64,000 nt of DNA, taken from the NCBI RefSeq assembly GCF_009734385.1, contig NZ_CP046452.1, forward strand, positions 372,001 to 436,000, in the 5' to 3' direction. Below, in pieces: positions 45,512 to 54,102 of the stretch; the stretch's first letter is position 1; every line of letters begins with the position of its first letter. The position numbers and the translations under genes were made by a program. A model generated the notes under the pieces. It ran no database searches, was not told the origin of the DNA, and saw nothing but the letters and a program-made list of their open reading frames with translations. Source of the stretch: Corynebacterium kalinowskii. GTDB lineage: Bacteria > Actinomycetota > Actinomycetes > Mycobacteriales > Mycobacteriaceae.

Positions 45512-46790
45512 GTACAGTTCGTGCCCCGCCTGGTGCCTTTACAAACGCCAGCATCGCGCATCCAATCGCCAAGATGAGACCGATGCCGATGATGCCCGCA
45601 CGATCGGCACCCAGTAGGGAGACAAAGAGACCAAATGCCGTGGGAGCCATCCAGCTCACTGCGCGGCCGGTGGTGGCGTACAGTCCGAACATTTGGCCTT
45701 CGCGGCCTTCGGGAGAAACACGCGAGAGGAAAGTTCGGGCTGCCGATTGTGCCGGCCCCACGAAGAGACACAGGATGAGGCCGAAAATCCAGAACATGGT
45801 CGGGCCGGAAACGAAATACAAGATCACAGCGTCAGTGATCATGCAGATCAGGGAGAACATGATCACCGGCTTCGGGCCGAGCGCATCGTCAAGGAAGCCA
45901 GCAACTAGAGCGCCAAGGGCACTGACCACATTGGCTGCCACACCGAATAGAAGCACGTCGGAGGAACTAATCCCATAGACCGACACAGCCAGGATCGCGC
46001 CGTAAGCGAAGACTCCAGCCAGACCGTCGCGGAAGATCGCGGCGGCGATGAGGAACCATACGGAGTTTCGGTCAGTGTGCCACAGTTCCTTGATCTCCCC
46101 GAACAACTGCCGATAGGAGGCAAAAAAGCCCACGCGAGAGGCTGTTGGGTCGGGAGAGATTTCGGGAACCCGGAACATGACGGGTAATCCGAACAATAGA
46201 AACCAGACTGCTGCAAAGAGCGCTACCAGGCGGATGTTGAAGCCTTCGGCCGTCGATAAGCCCAGCACACCGCCTTCGCCCGCGATGAAACCGACGTAGC
46301 AGGCGAGCAGCAGGAAGATGCCTCCGAAGTAGCCGGCGGCCCAGCCGAAACCGGAGACGCGACCGACGGTAGCGGGCGTGGAAACTTGGCGGAGCATGGC
46401 GAAGTAGGGGACTTCGGCGAATTGGAAGGTCACGGATGCGACAGCCATGATGGCGGTGCCCAGCCAGAAGTACCATTCGGCGTCGTTGCGAACGAAGTAC
46501 AGGCTAGCCATGAGGAAGAACGTGACGATAGTCCAGAAACGGACGCTGCGGCGACGCGTCCCGCGGACGTCGGTGAGGCGTCCTTGAACGGGGGCGAAGA
46601 TGGCGATGGCGACGCCGGCTACGGCCATCGCGAAGCTGAACTTACCCGTCGGGTTATCAACGTGTTTGCCAACGGAGCTGGTCAGGTACACCGAAAACAC
46701 GAAAGTCACGAGCACAGCGTTGAATGCTGCGGAACCCCAGTCCCACGATGCCCATGACAGCACCGGGCGTCTACTTGAAGCAGTTTGCAT
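45486..46790 (-). CDS. MFS transporter, UMF1/Atg22-like
   Basis: 434 residues from ATG 46790. Twelve hydrophobic helices. Signature stretches are WDWGSAAFNAVLVTFVFSVYL at the start, APVQGRLTDVRGTRRRSVRF in the first cytoplasmic loop, GFGWAAGYFGGIF, and SRVSPEGREGQMFGLYATTGRAVSW late in the protein. These are typical of the UMF1 family. Substrate unknown. TAGAGT ends seven bases before the ATG, suggesting leaderless transcription. It diverges from the MerR-TipAS regulator 88 bp away, which may control it. The stop codon lies in a repeated hairpin element. Confidence 0.85.
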   Translation of the reverse strand: MQTASSRRPVLSWASWDWGSAAFNAVLVTFVFSVYLTSSVGKHVDNPTGKFSFAMAVAGVAIAIFAPVQGRLTDVRGTRRRSVRFWTIVTFFLMASLYFVRNDAEWYFWLGTAIMAVASVTFQFAEVPYFAMLRQVSTPATVGRVSGFGWAAGYFGGIFLLLACYVGFIAGEGGVLGLSTAEGFNIRLVALFAAVWFLLFGLPVMFRVPEISPDPTASRVGFFASYRQLFGEIKELWHTDRNSVWFLIAAAIFRDGLAGVFAYGAILAVSVYGISSSDVLLFGVAANVVSALGALVAGFLDDALGPKPVIMFSLICMITDAVILYFVSGPTMFWIFGLILCLFVGPAQSAARTFLSRVSPEGREGQMFGLYATTGRAVSWMAPTAFGLFVSLLGADRAGIIGIGLILAIGCAMLAFVKAPGGARTVLGKPGQLG

Positions 46791-46843
46791 GCCGAGAACT
46801 CTAATCTGACCGGGGCAAACGCGCTCACCAAAGGAACTACTTG

Positions 46844-46864
46844 ACTTTGCCGTAGCGTGAAGGT
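46844..46864. promoter_or_regulatory. Imperfect dyad in the MFS/MerR intergenic region
   Basis: ACTTTGCCGTAGCGTGAAGGT pairs at 6 of 10 symmetric positions and directly follows TTGACT-type -35 sequence (46841-46846). The location between -35 and start of a MerR-family gene is where these regulators bind. Confidence 0.35.
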
Positions 46865-46878
46865 GGAAGGTAGGTCTC

Positions 46879-47622
46879 GTGAGCGAATTAACTGTTGGCA
46901 GAGCGGCGGAGCTCCTGGGAATTTCCGCCCGCACGTTGCGCCATTGGGATGACATAGGGTTGCTGAAACCTAGCTTTCGCACCTGGGGTGATTACCGGCT
47001 CTACACCGAGGATGATCTCGAAGTGGCGTTGGAAATCCTGGTCTACCGCGAAACTGGCATGCCGCTGAAGGACATCGCTGCGATCGTCCACGAGGGTGCG
47101 TCGAAGGTGGAGCGGCTGCGTCGCCAACAAGCGCATCTGCAACAGCAGCTCGCTCGCCTGCGTCAGATGAATGACGCTGTCACCACGATGTTGGAAAGGA
47201 ACCTCACCATGGCTGAAAAGCTCGAGAACATGGGCACGAAGTGGCAAGAATATGCGGAAGAAGCCGAAGCAAGATGGGGAGAAACCCCGGAGTGGAAACA
47301 AGCGCAGGAGCGAGGCAGTGGCGTCGATATGGCGGCTGTGAAGCGTGAGATGGCTGATTTTGCCGCCGCGCTTATCGACGCCGCTGAGCGAGACATCCAA
47401 CCTGGCACCGCCGAGGCAGTAGAACTGGTGAACCGTCACCGCGCCCAGATTGAACAGTGGTATGACTGCTCCCGAGAGAAGCAAGTGTGCCTTGCTCGGA
47501 TGTATGTGGCAGACGAGCGCTTCCATGAGGCTTATGCCGGTCGGCAGGAGTATCTGTTGGCTTTGGTGGAGGCGCAGGCAGCACTGGAAGGAGTGGATTT
47601 GGCCAATATTCAGTGGCGCTAA
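46879..47622 (+). CDS. MerR-family regulator with TipAS antibiotic-binding domain
   Basis: 247 residues from GTG 46879. The MerR DNA-binding domain (LTVGRAAELLGISARTLRHWD, then SFRTWGDYRLYTEDDLE) is joined by a long coiled coil (about 75-112, HEGASKVERLRRQQAHLQQQ) to a TipAS domain (about 113-247). That domain includes WGETPEWKQAQER, VELVNRHRAQIEQWYDCS and YVADERFHEAYAG. TipAL-type activators respond to thiopeptides and other multidrug ligands by inducing their own gene and efflux genes. The divergent MFS gene is the natural candidate target. Confidence 0.88.
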   Translation: MSELTVGRAAELLGISARTLRHWDDIGLLKPSFRTWGDYRLYTEDDLEVALEILVYRETGMPLKDIAAIVHEGASKVERLRRQQAHLQQQLARLRQMNDAVTTMLERNLTMAEKLENMGTKWQEYAEEAEARWGETPEWKQAQERGSGVDMAAVKREMADFAAALIDAAERDIQPGTAEAVELVNRHRAQIEQWYDCSREKQVCLARMYVADERFHEAYAGRQEYLLALVEAQAALEGVDLANIQWR

Positions 47623-47728
47623 TCACGATCTCGGGTCTCACAGTGGGCGTACAGTTAACGTTCAGACTGGCGGTAGGGCAGTAGCCTTAACTGGAATAGT
47701 CCAAATGTCTTCGACGAAAGAAGAAACC

Positions 47729-48433
47729 ATGAGTGACCCAAGTGTGAAGGTACTCGTCGTAGATGACGAGCCGAACATCGTCGAGCTGTTGACTGTGAGC
47801 CTAAAGTTCCAGGGCTTTGACGTTGCCTCTGCCTCCTCCGGCACTGAGGCGTTGCGGGTGGCGCGAGAATTCCAGCCAGAGGCCTTCATTCTCGATGTCA
47901 TGCTCCCCGGATTCGACGGTTTCGAGCTGTTGTCCAAGCTGCGCTCCGAGGGATTCGATGGGCCAGTGCTGTACCTGACCGCGAAGGATGCGGTGGAAAA
48001 TCGTATCCATGGCCTGACCATCGGTGCCGACGATTACGTAACCAAGCCTTTTTCCCTGGAAGAGGTCATCACTCGTCTCCGCGTGATCTTGCGACGCGGC
48101 GCCGTAGTCTCTGACGGCGAAAAGTCCAGCTCGGTCCTCACCTATGCTGACCTCGTCCTCAATGACGATACTCATGAGGTGACCAAGGCCGGCGAGATTG
48201 TCGAGCTCTCCCCGACAGAATTCAACCTGCTGCGTTACCTGATGCTCAATGCCGAAGTCGTGCTCAGCAAGGCAAAGATTCTGGACAACGTTTGGCACTA
48301 CGATTTCGGTGGCGACGGCAATGTGGTGGAATCCTACATCTCCTACTTGCGCCGCAAGATCGACACCGGCGAAACCCCGCTGATTCAGACCGTGCGCGGC
48401 GTGGGCTACGTCTTGCGCAAGCCACGCCAGTAG
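47729..48433 (+). CDS. phoR: Response regulator PhoR (phosphate starvation)
   Basis: OmpR/PhoB-family transcription factor of 234 residues. The receiver domain has VDDE near the start, phosphoacceptor Asp56 in AFILDVMLPGFDG, the TAKD switch and the lysine in TKPFSLEE. The winged-helix domain has ELSPTEFNLLRYLMLNAE and SYLRRKIDTGETPLIQTVRG. Start ATG 47729; an in-frame ATG at 47705 would add eight residues. In corynebacteria, PhoR is the regulator and PhoS the kinase (the reverse of E. coli naming). In M. tuberculosis the orthologous phoP-phoR also lies beside the HIT gene, as here. Confidence 0.9.
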   Translation: MSDPSVKVLVVDDEPNIVELLTVSLKFQGFDVASASSGTEALRVAREFQPEAFILDVMLPGFDGFELLSKLRSEGFDGPVLYLTAKDAVENRIHGLTIGADDYVTKPFSLEEVITRLRVILRRGAVVSDGEKSSSVLTYADLVLNDDTHEVTKAGEIVELSPTEFNLLRYLMLNAEVVLSKAKILDNVWHYDFGGDGNVVESYISYLRRKIDTGETPLIQTVRGVGYVLRKPRQ

Positions 48434-48449
48434 TCCTCCAGCAGGTTCA

Positions 48450-49829
48450 ATGACCCACCTTTCCCAAAACATCCCACTGCGCACCTGGCTGGTGCTCATC
48501 GTGGTGATCATCTCAGGCTGCGGCCTGGGGGCGAGCGCAGTAGTGGTGAGTTCCATCATGCGGGACTTCACCATTACTCGCGTCGATCAGGATCTGCTCA
48601 AGGCGTCGCAGGGCTGGGCCACGCGCAATGATTTCTTGCGCCCAGACCCTTCCAGTGCCCGGCCGCCGAGCGATTTCTATGTGCAAAAGATGTATTCGGA
48701 TGGCTCGAGGATCATTGTTAACGACTCCGAAAGCGCCCCGGATCTGAGCAACGTGCAACTGGATTCGGATCCGGTCACCGTCGGCCAGGCCAACCCGGAA
48801 AGCGGTGGCGTCCGGTGGCGTGTTGTCGCCCGCTACCAGGACGGTGTCTCCACTGTGGTGGCGCTGAATTTGGGGCGCGAGGATCGCATGATTGAGCAGC
48901 TCATCGTCACTCAGGTGACCATCGGTGTGCTGGTGCTGGTGGTGCTCGCTCTGATCGCGTACTTCGTGGTGCAGTCGTCGCTCAGGCCACTGCGCGATGT
49001 GAAACAAACTGCCGTCGCTATCGCCGGCGGTGACCTAGATAGGCGCGTGCCGACCCTCTCTACCAAGACCGAGGTGGGTCAGCTGTCCGTTGCGCTGAAT
49101 GCCATGCTCGGCCAGCTGCAAAAATCCGTGGAGGAAGCGCATGCGCAGGAAAAGAAGATGCGCCGCTTCGTAGGGGACGCGTCGCATGAATTGCGCACGC
49201 CGCTCACCTCGCTGCGTGGCTACACCGAGCTCTATCGCTCTGGAGCGATGCCGGATGCCGACAAAGTACTGACCAAGATTTCTGACGAAGCAGGGCGCAT
49301 GAGCTATCTGGTGGAAGACCTGCTTTCCCTCACTCGTGCGGAAGAAAGCCCCACTGATTTCAAAGAGGTTGACGCCTTCGACCTTGCCGTCGGGGTTGCC
49401 TCCTCGCTGCGCGTTGCTCACCCCAACCGAAAAATCGTTGTTTTCAACCGGACTGAGGATGTGCCACTTGTTAGCGCGGATCCGCAAAAGATTCATCGAG
49501 TAGTCGCAAACCTCGTAAACAACGCCCTCATTCACGGCGGGCCAGAGGCGGCAGTGGAAATCGAGGTTTCCGAAACGCCTGAGCATATCTGTATCAACGT
49601 CAAGGACAACGGCATTGGGATGAGCCCCGAAGACACTGAGCACGTCTTTGAGCGTTTCTACCGCTCTGATGCTTCACGTTCCCGCGCCACGGGCGGATCC
49701 GGGCTGGGCTTGGCGATTGTCAAGTCGATTGTGACCGCACACAACGGCACTGTCACGGTTGAATCAGAACTGGGCAAAGGCACCGCTTTTAGCGTGTGCC
49801 TGCCACGGCTCGTTCCAATGCGGAAATAA
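48450..49829 (+). CDS. phoS: Sensor histidine kinase PhoS
   Basis: 459 residues. Two membrane segments (about 12-35 and 149-171) enclose an extracytoplasmic sensor domain of about 110 residues. HAMP (SSLRPLRDVKQTAVAIAGGD), then the phosphoacceptor His246 in GDASHELRTPLTSLRGY, N-box HRVVANLVNNALIHG, G1 DNGIGMSPED, F box FERFYR and G2 GGSGLGLAIVKSI. All catalytic elements are intact. It follows phoR by 16 bp. The last 41 bp overlap the convergent hydrolase gene. Likely senses phosphate limitation and drives phoX and other Pho genes. Confidence 0.92.
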   Translation: MTHLSQNIPLRTWLVLIVVIISGCGLGASAVVVSSIMRDFTITRVDQDLLKASQGWATRNDFLRPDPSSARPPSDFYVQKMYSDGSRIIVNDSESAPDLSNVQLDSDPVTVGQANPESGGVRWRVVARYQDGVSTVVALNLGREDRMIEQLIVTQVTIGVLVLVVLALIAYFVVQSSLRPLRDVKQTAVAIAGGDLDRRVPTLSTKTEVGQLSVALNAMLGQLQKSVEEAHAQEKKMRRFVGDASHELRTPLTSLRGYTELYRSGAMPDADKVLTKISDEAGRMSYLVEDLLSLTRAEESPTDFKEVDAFDLAVGVASSLRVAHPNRKIVVFNRTEDVPLVSADPQKIHRVVANLVNNALIHGGPEAAVEIEVSETPEHICINVKDNGIGMSPEDTEHVFERFYRSDASRSRATGGSGLGLAIVKSIVTAHNGTVTVESELGKGTAFSVCLPRLVPMRK

Positions 49830-50415
49830 TCACGTCAGTCTGATTGGGGATATGTGCATGGTGGACACCATGCACCTCAATCACTTCGCCGAGTGTGCTC
49901 GATGAGCGGGGCACCACCGTGTCGGCATCGGAAATAATCGAAATGACCGTTGTTCCTTCTGGAACTGATGCCTCAAAACGCTGCATGAGCTGGGCGAAAG
50001 CCGGGCCTGCGATATTTCCCAGCAAGTTTTTATACCAGCGCTCAGGCAAGCCACGCCACGAGGCGCCCAGGCCAATGAGGATGCGAATCTTGCCCCCGCC
50101 GTGATGATGGGAAGCGCGTAATGCCATGAGTCCACCGAGGGAGTGGGCGATGACGTCGACAAGCTCAAACTGCCCCAAAAACTCCGTAACCTCAGCGGTG
50201 CTCGCCTCTAGGTCCCCGGTGCCGCGGTCTCCATATTCGAAGCCGACGACGCGGCGGCCGCGCGCGGCCAACTCTTGGGCGAGGCGCTCGAAATTGCCGG
50301 GCGAGCCCAACGTGCCGTGGAGGACGACCACAGGTACCCCGTCAGATTCGATCGGTACGGGGAGGCGGCCCCTACGCGGAAGCCAGAGCAGCCTTGATCT
50401 TCTCGGCAGCATCAT
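49789..50415 (-). CDS. Alpha/beta hydrolase (lipase-like)
   Basis: 208 residues. Oxyanion-hole region VVVLHGTLGSPGNFERLA, nucleophile elbow DVIAHSLGGLMALRASH with the catalytic serine, aspartate in ISDADTVVPRSS and histidine in VHGVHHAHIPN complete a triad. The proportions match small triacylglycerol-lipase-like esterases. No signal peptide is present, though the first 17 residues are basic. The ATG at 50415 lies within the 3' end of the HIT gene (44-bp overlap), so the pair is coupled. The 3' end overlaps phoS by 41 bp. Substrate unknown. Confidence 0.82.
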   Translation of the reverse strand: MMLPRRSRLLWLPRRGRLPVPIESDGVPVVVLHGTLGSPGNFERLAQELAARGRRVVGFEYGDRGTGDLEASTAEVTEFLGQFELVDVIAHSLGGLMALRASHHHGGGKIRILIGLGASWRGLPERWYKNLLGNIAGPAFAQLMQRFEASVPEGTTVISIISDADTVVPRSSSTLGEVIEVHGVHHAHIPNQTDVIISALERAVAGTR

Positions 50416-50779
50416 CCATCAACTTCGGATCAGTGGCATCCATGGCCATCGCCTTACGGAAGTCATAGTCGCCCATGGCATTGGTAGGAAAGACATGGAT
50501 GTGGGTATGCGGGACATCAAAGCCAGCGATGATGTAGCCCGCACGCTGGGAACCAAACGCCTCGATGATGGCCTGTCCCACCTTCTGTGCGACCAAGTTC
50601 AGATGGCCCCACAGCTCAGGGGAGAGATCAGTCCACTTATCCACTTCTTCCACTGGCACCACAAGGGTGTGGCCGTAAGCCAGCGGTTCAATGGTTAGGA
50701 AGGCGACTACCTTGTCATCGCGGTACACAAAACGCCCAGGCAGCTCGCCGTTAATGATTTTGGTGAATACGCTACTCAT
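50372..50779 (-). CDS. HIT family hydrolase
   Basis: 135 residues. Histidine-triad nucleotide hydrolase fold: FTKIINGELPGRFVYRDD at the start, EPLAYGHTLVVPVEEVD, and the triad VPHTHIHVFPT. Family members hydrolyse AMP-lysine or other nucleoside phosphoramidates. ATG 50779 is preceded after seven bases by TAGGGT (50792-50787), so expression is probably leaderless. The same position next to the Pho two-component system is found in M. tuberculosis (Rv0759c). purD diverges just 32 bp away. Confidence 0.9.
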   Translation of the reverse strand: MSSVFTKIINGELPGRFVYRDDKVVAFLTIEPLAYGHTLVVPVEEVDKWTDLSPELWGHLNLVAQKVGQAIIEAFGSQRAGYIIAGFDVPHTHIHVFPTNAMGDYDFRKAMAMDATDPKLMDDAAEKIKAALASA

Positions 50780-50811
50780 GGCACCCACCCTAGCTGAACT
50801 AGGATGAAGCC

Positions 50812-52071
50812 ATGCGCATTCTTGTAATCGGCTCGGGCGCCCGAGAGCACGCCCTCCTGCTTGGACTGTCCAAGGACCCTGCTGTTACTGAACTCCACGT
50901 TGTTCCCGGTAATGCGGGGATGTCCGCGCTGGCGACATTGCACGAAGGCAAAGTCGATTCGCCCGCCGAAATGACCCAGCTTGCCACCTCTCTTGGCGCG
51001 GACCTCGTGGTGGTTGGCCCTGAGATACCGCTGGTGGCCGGTGTAGCCGACGCCCTACGCGAGGCGGACATCAACGTCTTCGGACCTTCCAAGGAAGCCG
51101 CCCAGATCGAGGGATCAAAGGCCTTTGCCAAGGATGTTATGTCCGCAGCTGGTGTGAAGACCGCCCACGCGGAGATTGTCGCGCCGGGAGCTTCTGAAGA
51201 GGAAATCGACGCAGCTCTCGACCGCTTTGGACCCATCTGGGTGGTCAAAGATGACGGTCTGGCCGGCGGTAAGGGCGTGGTCGTGTCTGAGGATCGCGCG
51301 GCAGCCCGCGAGCATGTTGTCGCTGTTCATGAGCTTGGCAACCCGGTACTGCTCGAGTCCTACCTCGATGGCCCCGAGGTTTCCCTGTTCTGCCTTGTCG
51401 ACGGCGAAACCGTTGTGCCACTGCTCCCAGCACAAGACCACAAGCGTGTCCGCGACAATGACGAGGGCCCGAACACCGGTGGCATGGGTGCCTACACCCC
51501 GCTGCCATGGCTGCCGGAAGACGGCGTGCAGCGCATCGTCGACGAGGTCTGCGTGCCAGTGGCCAAGGAAATGGTGCGTCGCGGCACCCCATACTCCGGC
51601 CTGTTGTACGCAGGTCTGGCGTGGGGCAAGGATGGCATCGCCGTGGTCGAATTCAACTGTCGCTTCGGTGACCCGGAGACCCAGGCGGTTCTCGCGCTGC
51701 TCAAAACTCCACTCGGCGTGCTGTTAAATTCAGTGGCCACCGGCACCCTCGCCGAGCAGCCACCACTTGAGTGGGAAGACGGCTACGCGCTCACCGTCGT
51801 GCTCGCCGCCAGCGGCTACCCAGAAAGTCCACGCACCGGCGACGAGATCACCGGCGCCGAGTCCGCCCAGGTACTGCACGCTGGCACCGCACTGAAAGAG
51901 GGCAAACTCATCTCTGCGGGCGGCCGCGTCCTCAACGTAATCGGCACTGGGGCAACGCTTGCCGACGCCCGTGACTCCGCCTACGCTGTAATCAAGGATA
52001 TTGCCCTCGACGGCGCTCACTACCGCTCTGATATCGCGCTGCCAGCTGTGGAAGGGCGAATTTCCATCTAG
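50812..52071 (+). CDS. purD: Phosphoribosylamine--glycine ligase
   Basis: Second step of purine synthesis, an ATP-grasp enzyme. 419 residues. N domain start [22 protein letters not shown]-grasp region [18 protein letters not shown], metal and phosphate region [15 protein letters not shown], and [20 protein letters not shown], all typical. TAGGAT (50800-50805) ends six bases before the ATG, a leaderless arrangement. Further purine genes purB and purC lie downstream, separated by the potassium transporter genes. Confidence 0.96.
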   Translation: MRILVIGSGAREHALLLGLSKDPAVTELHVVPGNAGMSALATLHEGKVDSPAEMTQLATSLGADLVVVGPEIPLVAGVADALREADINVFGPSKEAAQIEGSKAFAKDVMSAAGVKTAHAEIVAPGASEEEIDAALDRFGPIWVVKDDGLAGGKGVVVSEDRAAAREHVVAVHELGNPVLLESYLDGPEVSLFCLVDGETVVPLLPAQDHKRVRDNDEGPNTGGMGAYTPLPWLPEDGVQRIVDEVCVPVAKEMVRRGTPYSGLLYAGLAWGKDGIAVVEFNCRFGDPETQAVLALLKTPLGVLLNSVATGTLAEQPPLEWEDGYALTVVLAASGYPESPRTGDEITGAESAQVLHAGTALKEGKLISAGGRVLNVIGTGATLADARDSAYAVIKDIALDGAHYRSDIALPAVEGRISI

Positions 52072-52088
52072 CGCGTACGATTAGGTTC

Positions 52089-53435
52089 GTGAAACGCCAC
52101 GAATCCTCTAAGGGGATGAGCCCAGCGCAGCTGGTCGCAGTCAGTTTCCTGCTGCTCATCCTCTTTGGCACGGCATTGCTGCTGCTGCCGATTTCTCGCA
52201 GCGGCCCGCAGAGCCCGGAATTTATGACGGCGTTGTTTACCGCGACATCGGCGGTGTGCCTGACGGGTCTCAACGTGGTGGATACCGCTACGTACTGGTC
52301 GCATTTCGGCCAAGCAGTGATTATTTTGCTGATTCAGATCGGCGGTTTGGGCATAATGACGCTGGCCACCGTGGCCAGCTACCTATTGATGGGCCGGATG
52401 GGCGTGCGAGGCAGGCTCAACGCCGCTGCAGAAATGCGTGGCCGTGACCTGGGCGAGGTGAAGACGGTCATCCTCGGCACGCTCGGGTTTTCCATCTCAT
52501 TTGAGCTCATCATCGCTGTTGTACTCACCCTGCGCTTCTACTTTGGTTATGGGATGGGGCCTGGAGCCAGTGTGTGGGAGGGCACGTTCCACGCTGTCTC
52601 AGCGTTCAATAACGCTGGCTTTGGTCTTGCGAGCACCAACCTCGTCCCTTACGTCAAAGATGCCGGGATCATCCTGCCGATCGCCTTCGGCATCATCATC
52701 GGCGGCCTGGGTTTCCCGGTGTTGCTGGAACTGCGTCACCGCCTGCGTACGAGGACAACCCTTCCCATCTCTTTGACCATGCGGTTCACGTTCTGGGGCA
52801 CCGGCGTTCTGCTGGTGGTTGGTACCCTCGGGACCGCGGTGTTCGAGTGGAATGGGGCCCTCGCACACCTGGAAGCGGGGCCGGCTCTGATGGCCGCTTT
52901 CTTCCATTCGGTTTCCTCCCGCACAGCGGGATTCAATTCCATCGACCTGTCCAACCTCCACGATTCCACACTGATGATGACTGACGTCCTCATGGTCATC
53001 GGTGGTGGCTCGGGTGGTACGGCCGGTGGTGTCAAGGTGACCACTATCGCAGTGCTGGTGGCGGTGCTGATCTCTGAGATCCGAGGCGACACCGAAGTTC
53101 TCGTGGCCGGGCGTCGTATTCCGAACCGAATCGTCCGCCAAGCCATGGCGGTACTCATGGCCACTTCACTAATTTTGCTCATTTCGATCCTTACCCTCCA
53201 AGTACTGATGCCGCAGTTCGCCGCGCACCAAATCGTGTTCGAGTGCATCAGCGCTTTCGCCACCGTGGGGCTTACCACCGGTATCACCCCGCAGCTTCCC
53301 GACTTCGCTCAGCTTTGGCTCGTCTGCCTGATGTATGCGGGTCGCGTCGGCCCAATCACTTTGGTCGCGGCGTTGGCCGCGCGGCAGAGCAAGCGTCTGT
53401 ACAAGTTCCCAGTAGAAAGGCCGTTCATTGGTTAA
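52089..53435 (+). CDS. ktrB: Potassium uptake membrane subunit, TrkH/KtrB type
   Basis: 448 residues with four repeated M1-P-M2 units. Selectivity-filter-like segments are SAVCLTGLNVVDTA, SAFNNAGFGLAS, SSRTAGFNSIDLS and ATVGLTTGITPQ, each with the conserved glycine. The length and lack of an extended N-terminus fit KtrB rather than TrkH. GTG 52089 lies seven bases after TACGAT (52076-52081), suggesting leaderless expression. The regulatory subunit gene follows with an 8-bp overlap. Confidence 0.91.
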   Translation: MKRHESSKGMSPAQLVAVSFLLLILFGTALLLLPISRSGPQSPEFMTALFTATSAVCLTGLNVVDTATYWSHFGQAVIILLIQIGGLGIMTLATVASYLLMGRMGVRGRLNAAAEMRGRDLGEVKTVILGTLGFSISFELIIAVVLTLRFYFGYGMGPGASVWEGTFHAVSAFNNAGFGLASTNLVPYVKDAGIILPIAFGIIIGGLGFPVLLELRHRLRTRTTLPISLTMRFTFWGTGVLLVVGTLGTAVFEWNGALAHLEAGPALMAAFFHSVSSRTAGFNSIDLSNLHDSTLMMTDVLMVIGGGSGGTAGGVKVTTIAVLVAVLISEIRGDTEVLVAGRRIPNRIVRQAMAVLMATSLILLISILTLQVLMPQFAAHQIVFECISAFATVGLTTGITPQLPDFAQLWLVCLMYAGRVGPITLVAALAARQSKRLYKFPVERPFIG

Positions 53436-54090
53436 GCTATTTTCCTCCCGAACCACCCCGCCCGTTGTCATCATTGGCCTCGGTCGCTTTGGTTTGGCGT
53501 TAGGGGAGGAGCTCGTGCGCGCCGGGGTTGAGGTTCTCGGCATCGATGTGGACGAAGCTACTGTGACCAAGGCTGCTTCTGTGATCACGCATGCTGTGGT
53601 CGCGGAAACCACCGACTCAGAGGCGCTGAAACAACTAGGCGTGGACGATGCTGACCGCGTGGTGATCGGCATCGGCTCGAACATGGGCGCGTCCCTGCTC
53701 TCTGCCTCGGCGGTGTTGGATTTGGGTGTGAAGAACGTCTGGGCGAAGGCTGACAATGATCAGCACGCGAAGATCCTCACCCAGATCGGCGTTCATCACG
53801 TGGTCCGACCGGAGCGCGACACTGGTCGCCGCGTCGCTCACTTGATCGCTGGGCACCTTCAGGACTATGTGGAGTTCGACCCCGAATTTGCCTTGGCCAA
53901 GCTGGCACCACCGCTCAGCTTGATCGGGCGCAAGGTCTGCGACATGCCGCGTGGGATCGTGATCGTTGCAGTGCGCCAAGCCGAAGGGCGCTTTGCGACG
54001 CCCGACCCTTCCTACCTCTTGAGGTCTGGCGACCTCGTCATTGCCGCCGGTACTGCCAAGGCGTTGGACGAGTTTTCCGAGGTGTCCTAG
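53428..54090 (+). CDS. ktrA: Potassium uptake regulatory subunit, TrkA/KtrA type
   Basis: 220 residues from TTG 53428, which overlaps the ktrB stop by eight bases; AAAGG lies about 8 nt upstream. The RCK_N domain has the nucleotide-binding VVIIGLGRFGLALGEELV, with the acidic strand end VLGIDVDE. The RCK_C domain (about 140-220) contains VEFDPEFALAKLAPPLS and PSYLLRSGDLVIAAGTAK. It gates the membrane subunit in response to ATP/ADP or NAD(H), possibly also c-di-AMP, whose cyclase disA is in this window; that link is inference. Confidence 0.91.
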   Translation: MVKLFSSRTTPPVVIIGLGRFGLALGEELVRAGVEVLGIDVDEATVTKAASVITHAVVAETTDSEALKQLGVDDADRVVIGIGSNMGASLLSASAVLDLGVKNVWAKADNDQHAKILTQIGVHHVVRPERDTGRRVAHLIAGHLQDYVEFDPEFALAKLAPPLSLIGRKVCDMPRGIVIVAVRQAEGRFATPDPSYLLRSGDLVIAAGTAKALDEFSEVS

Positions 54091-54102
54091 TAGGCTAGAA
54101 AC

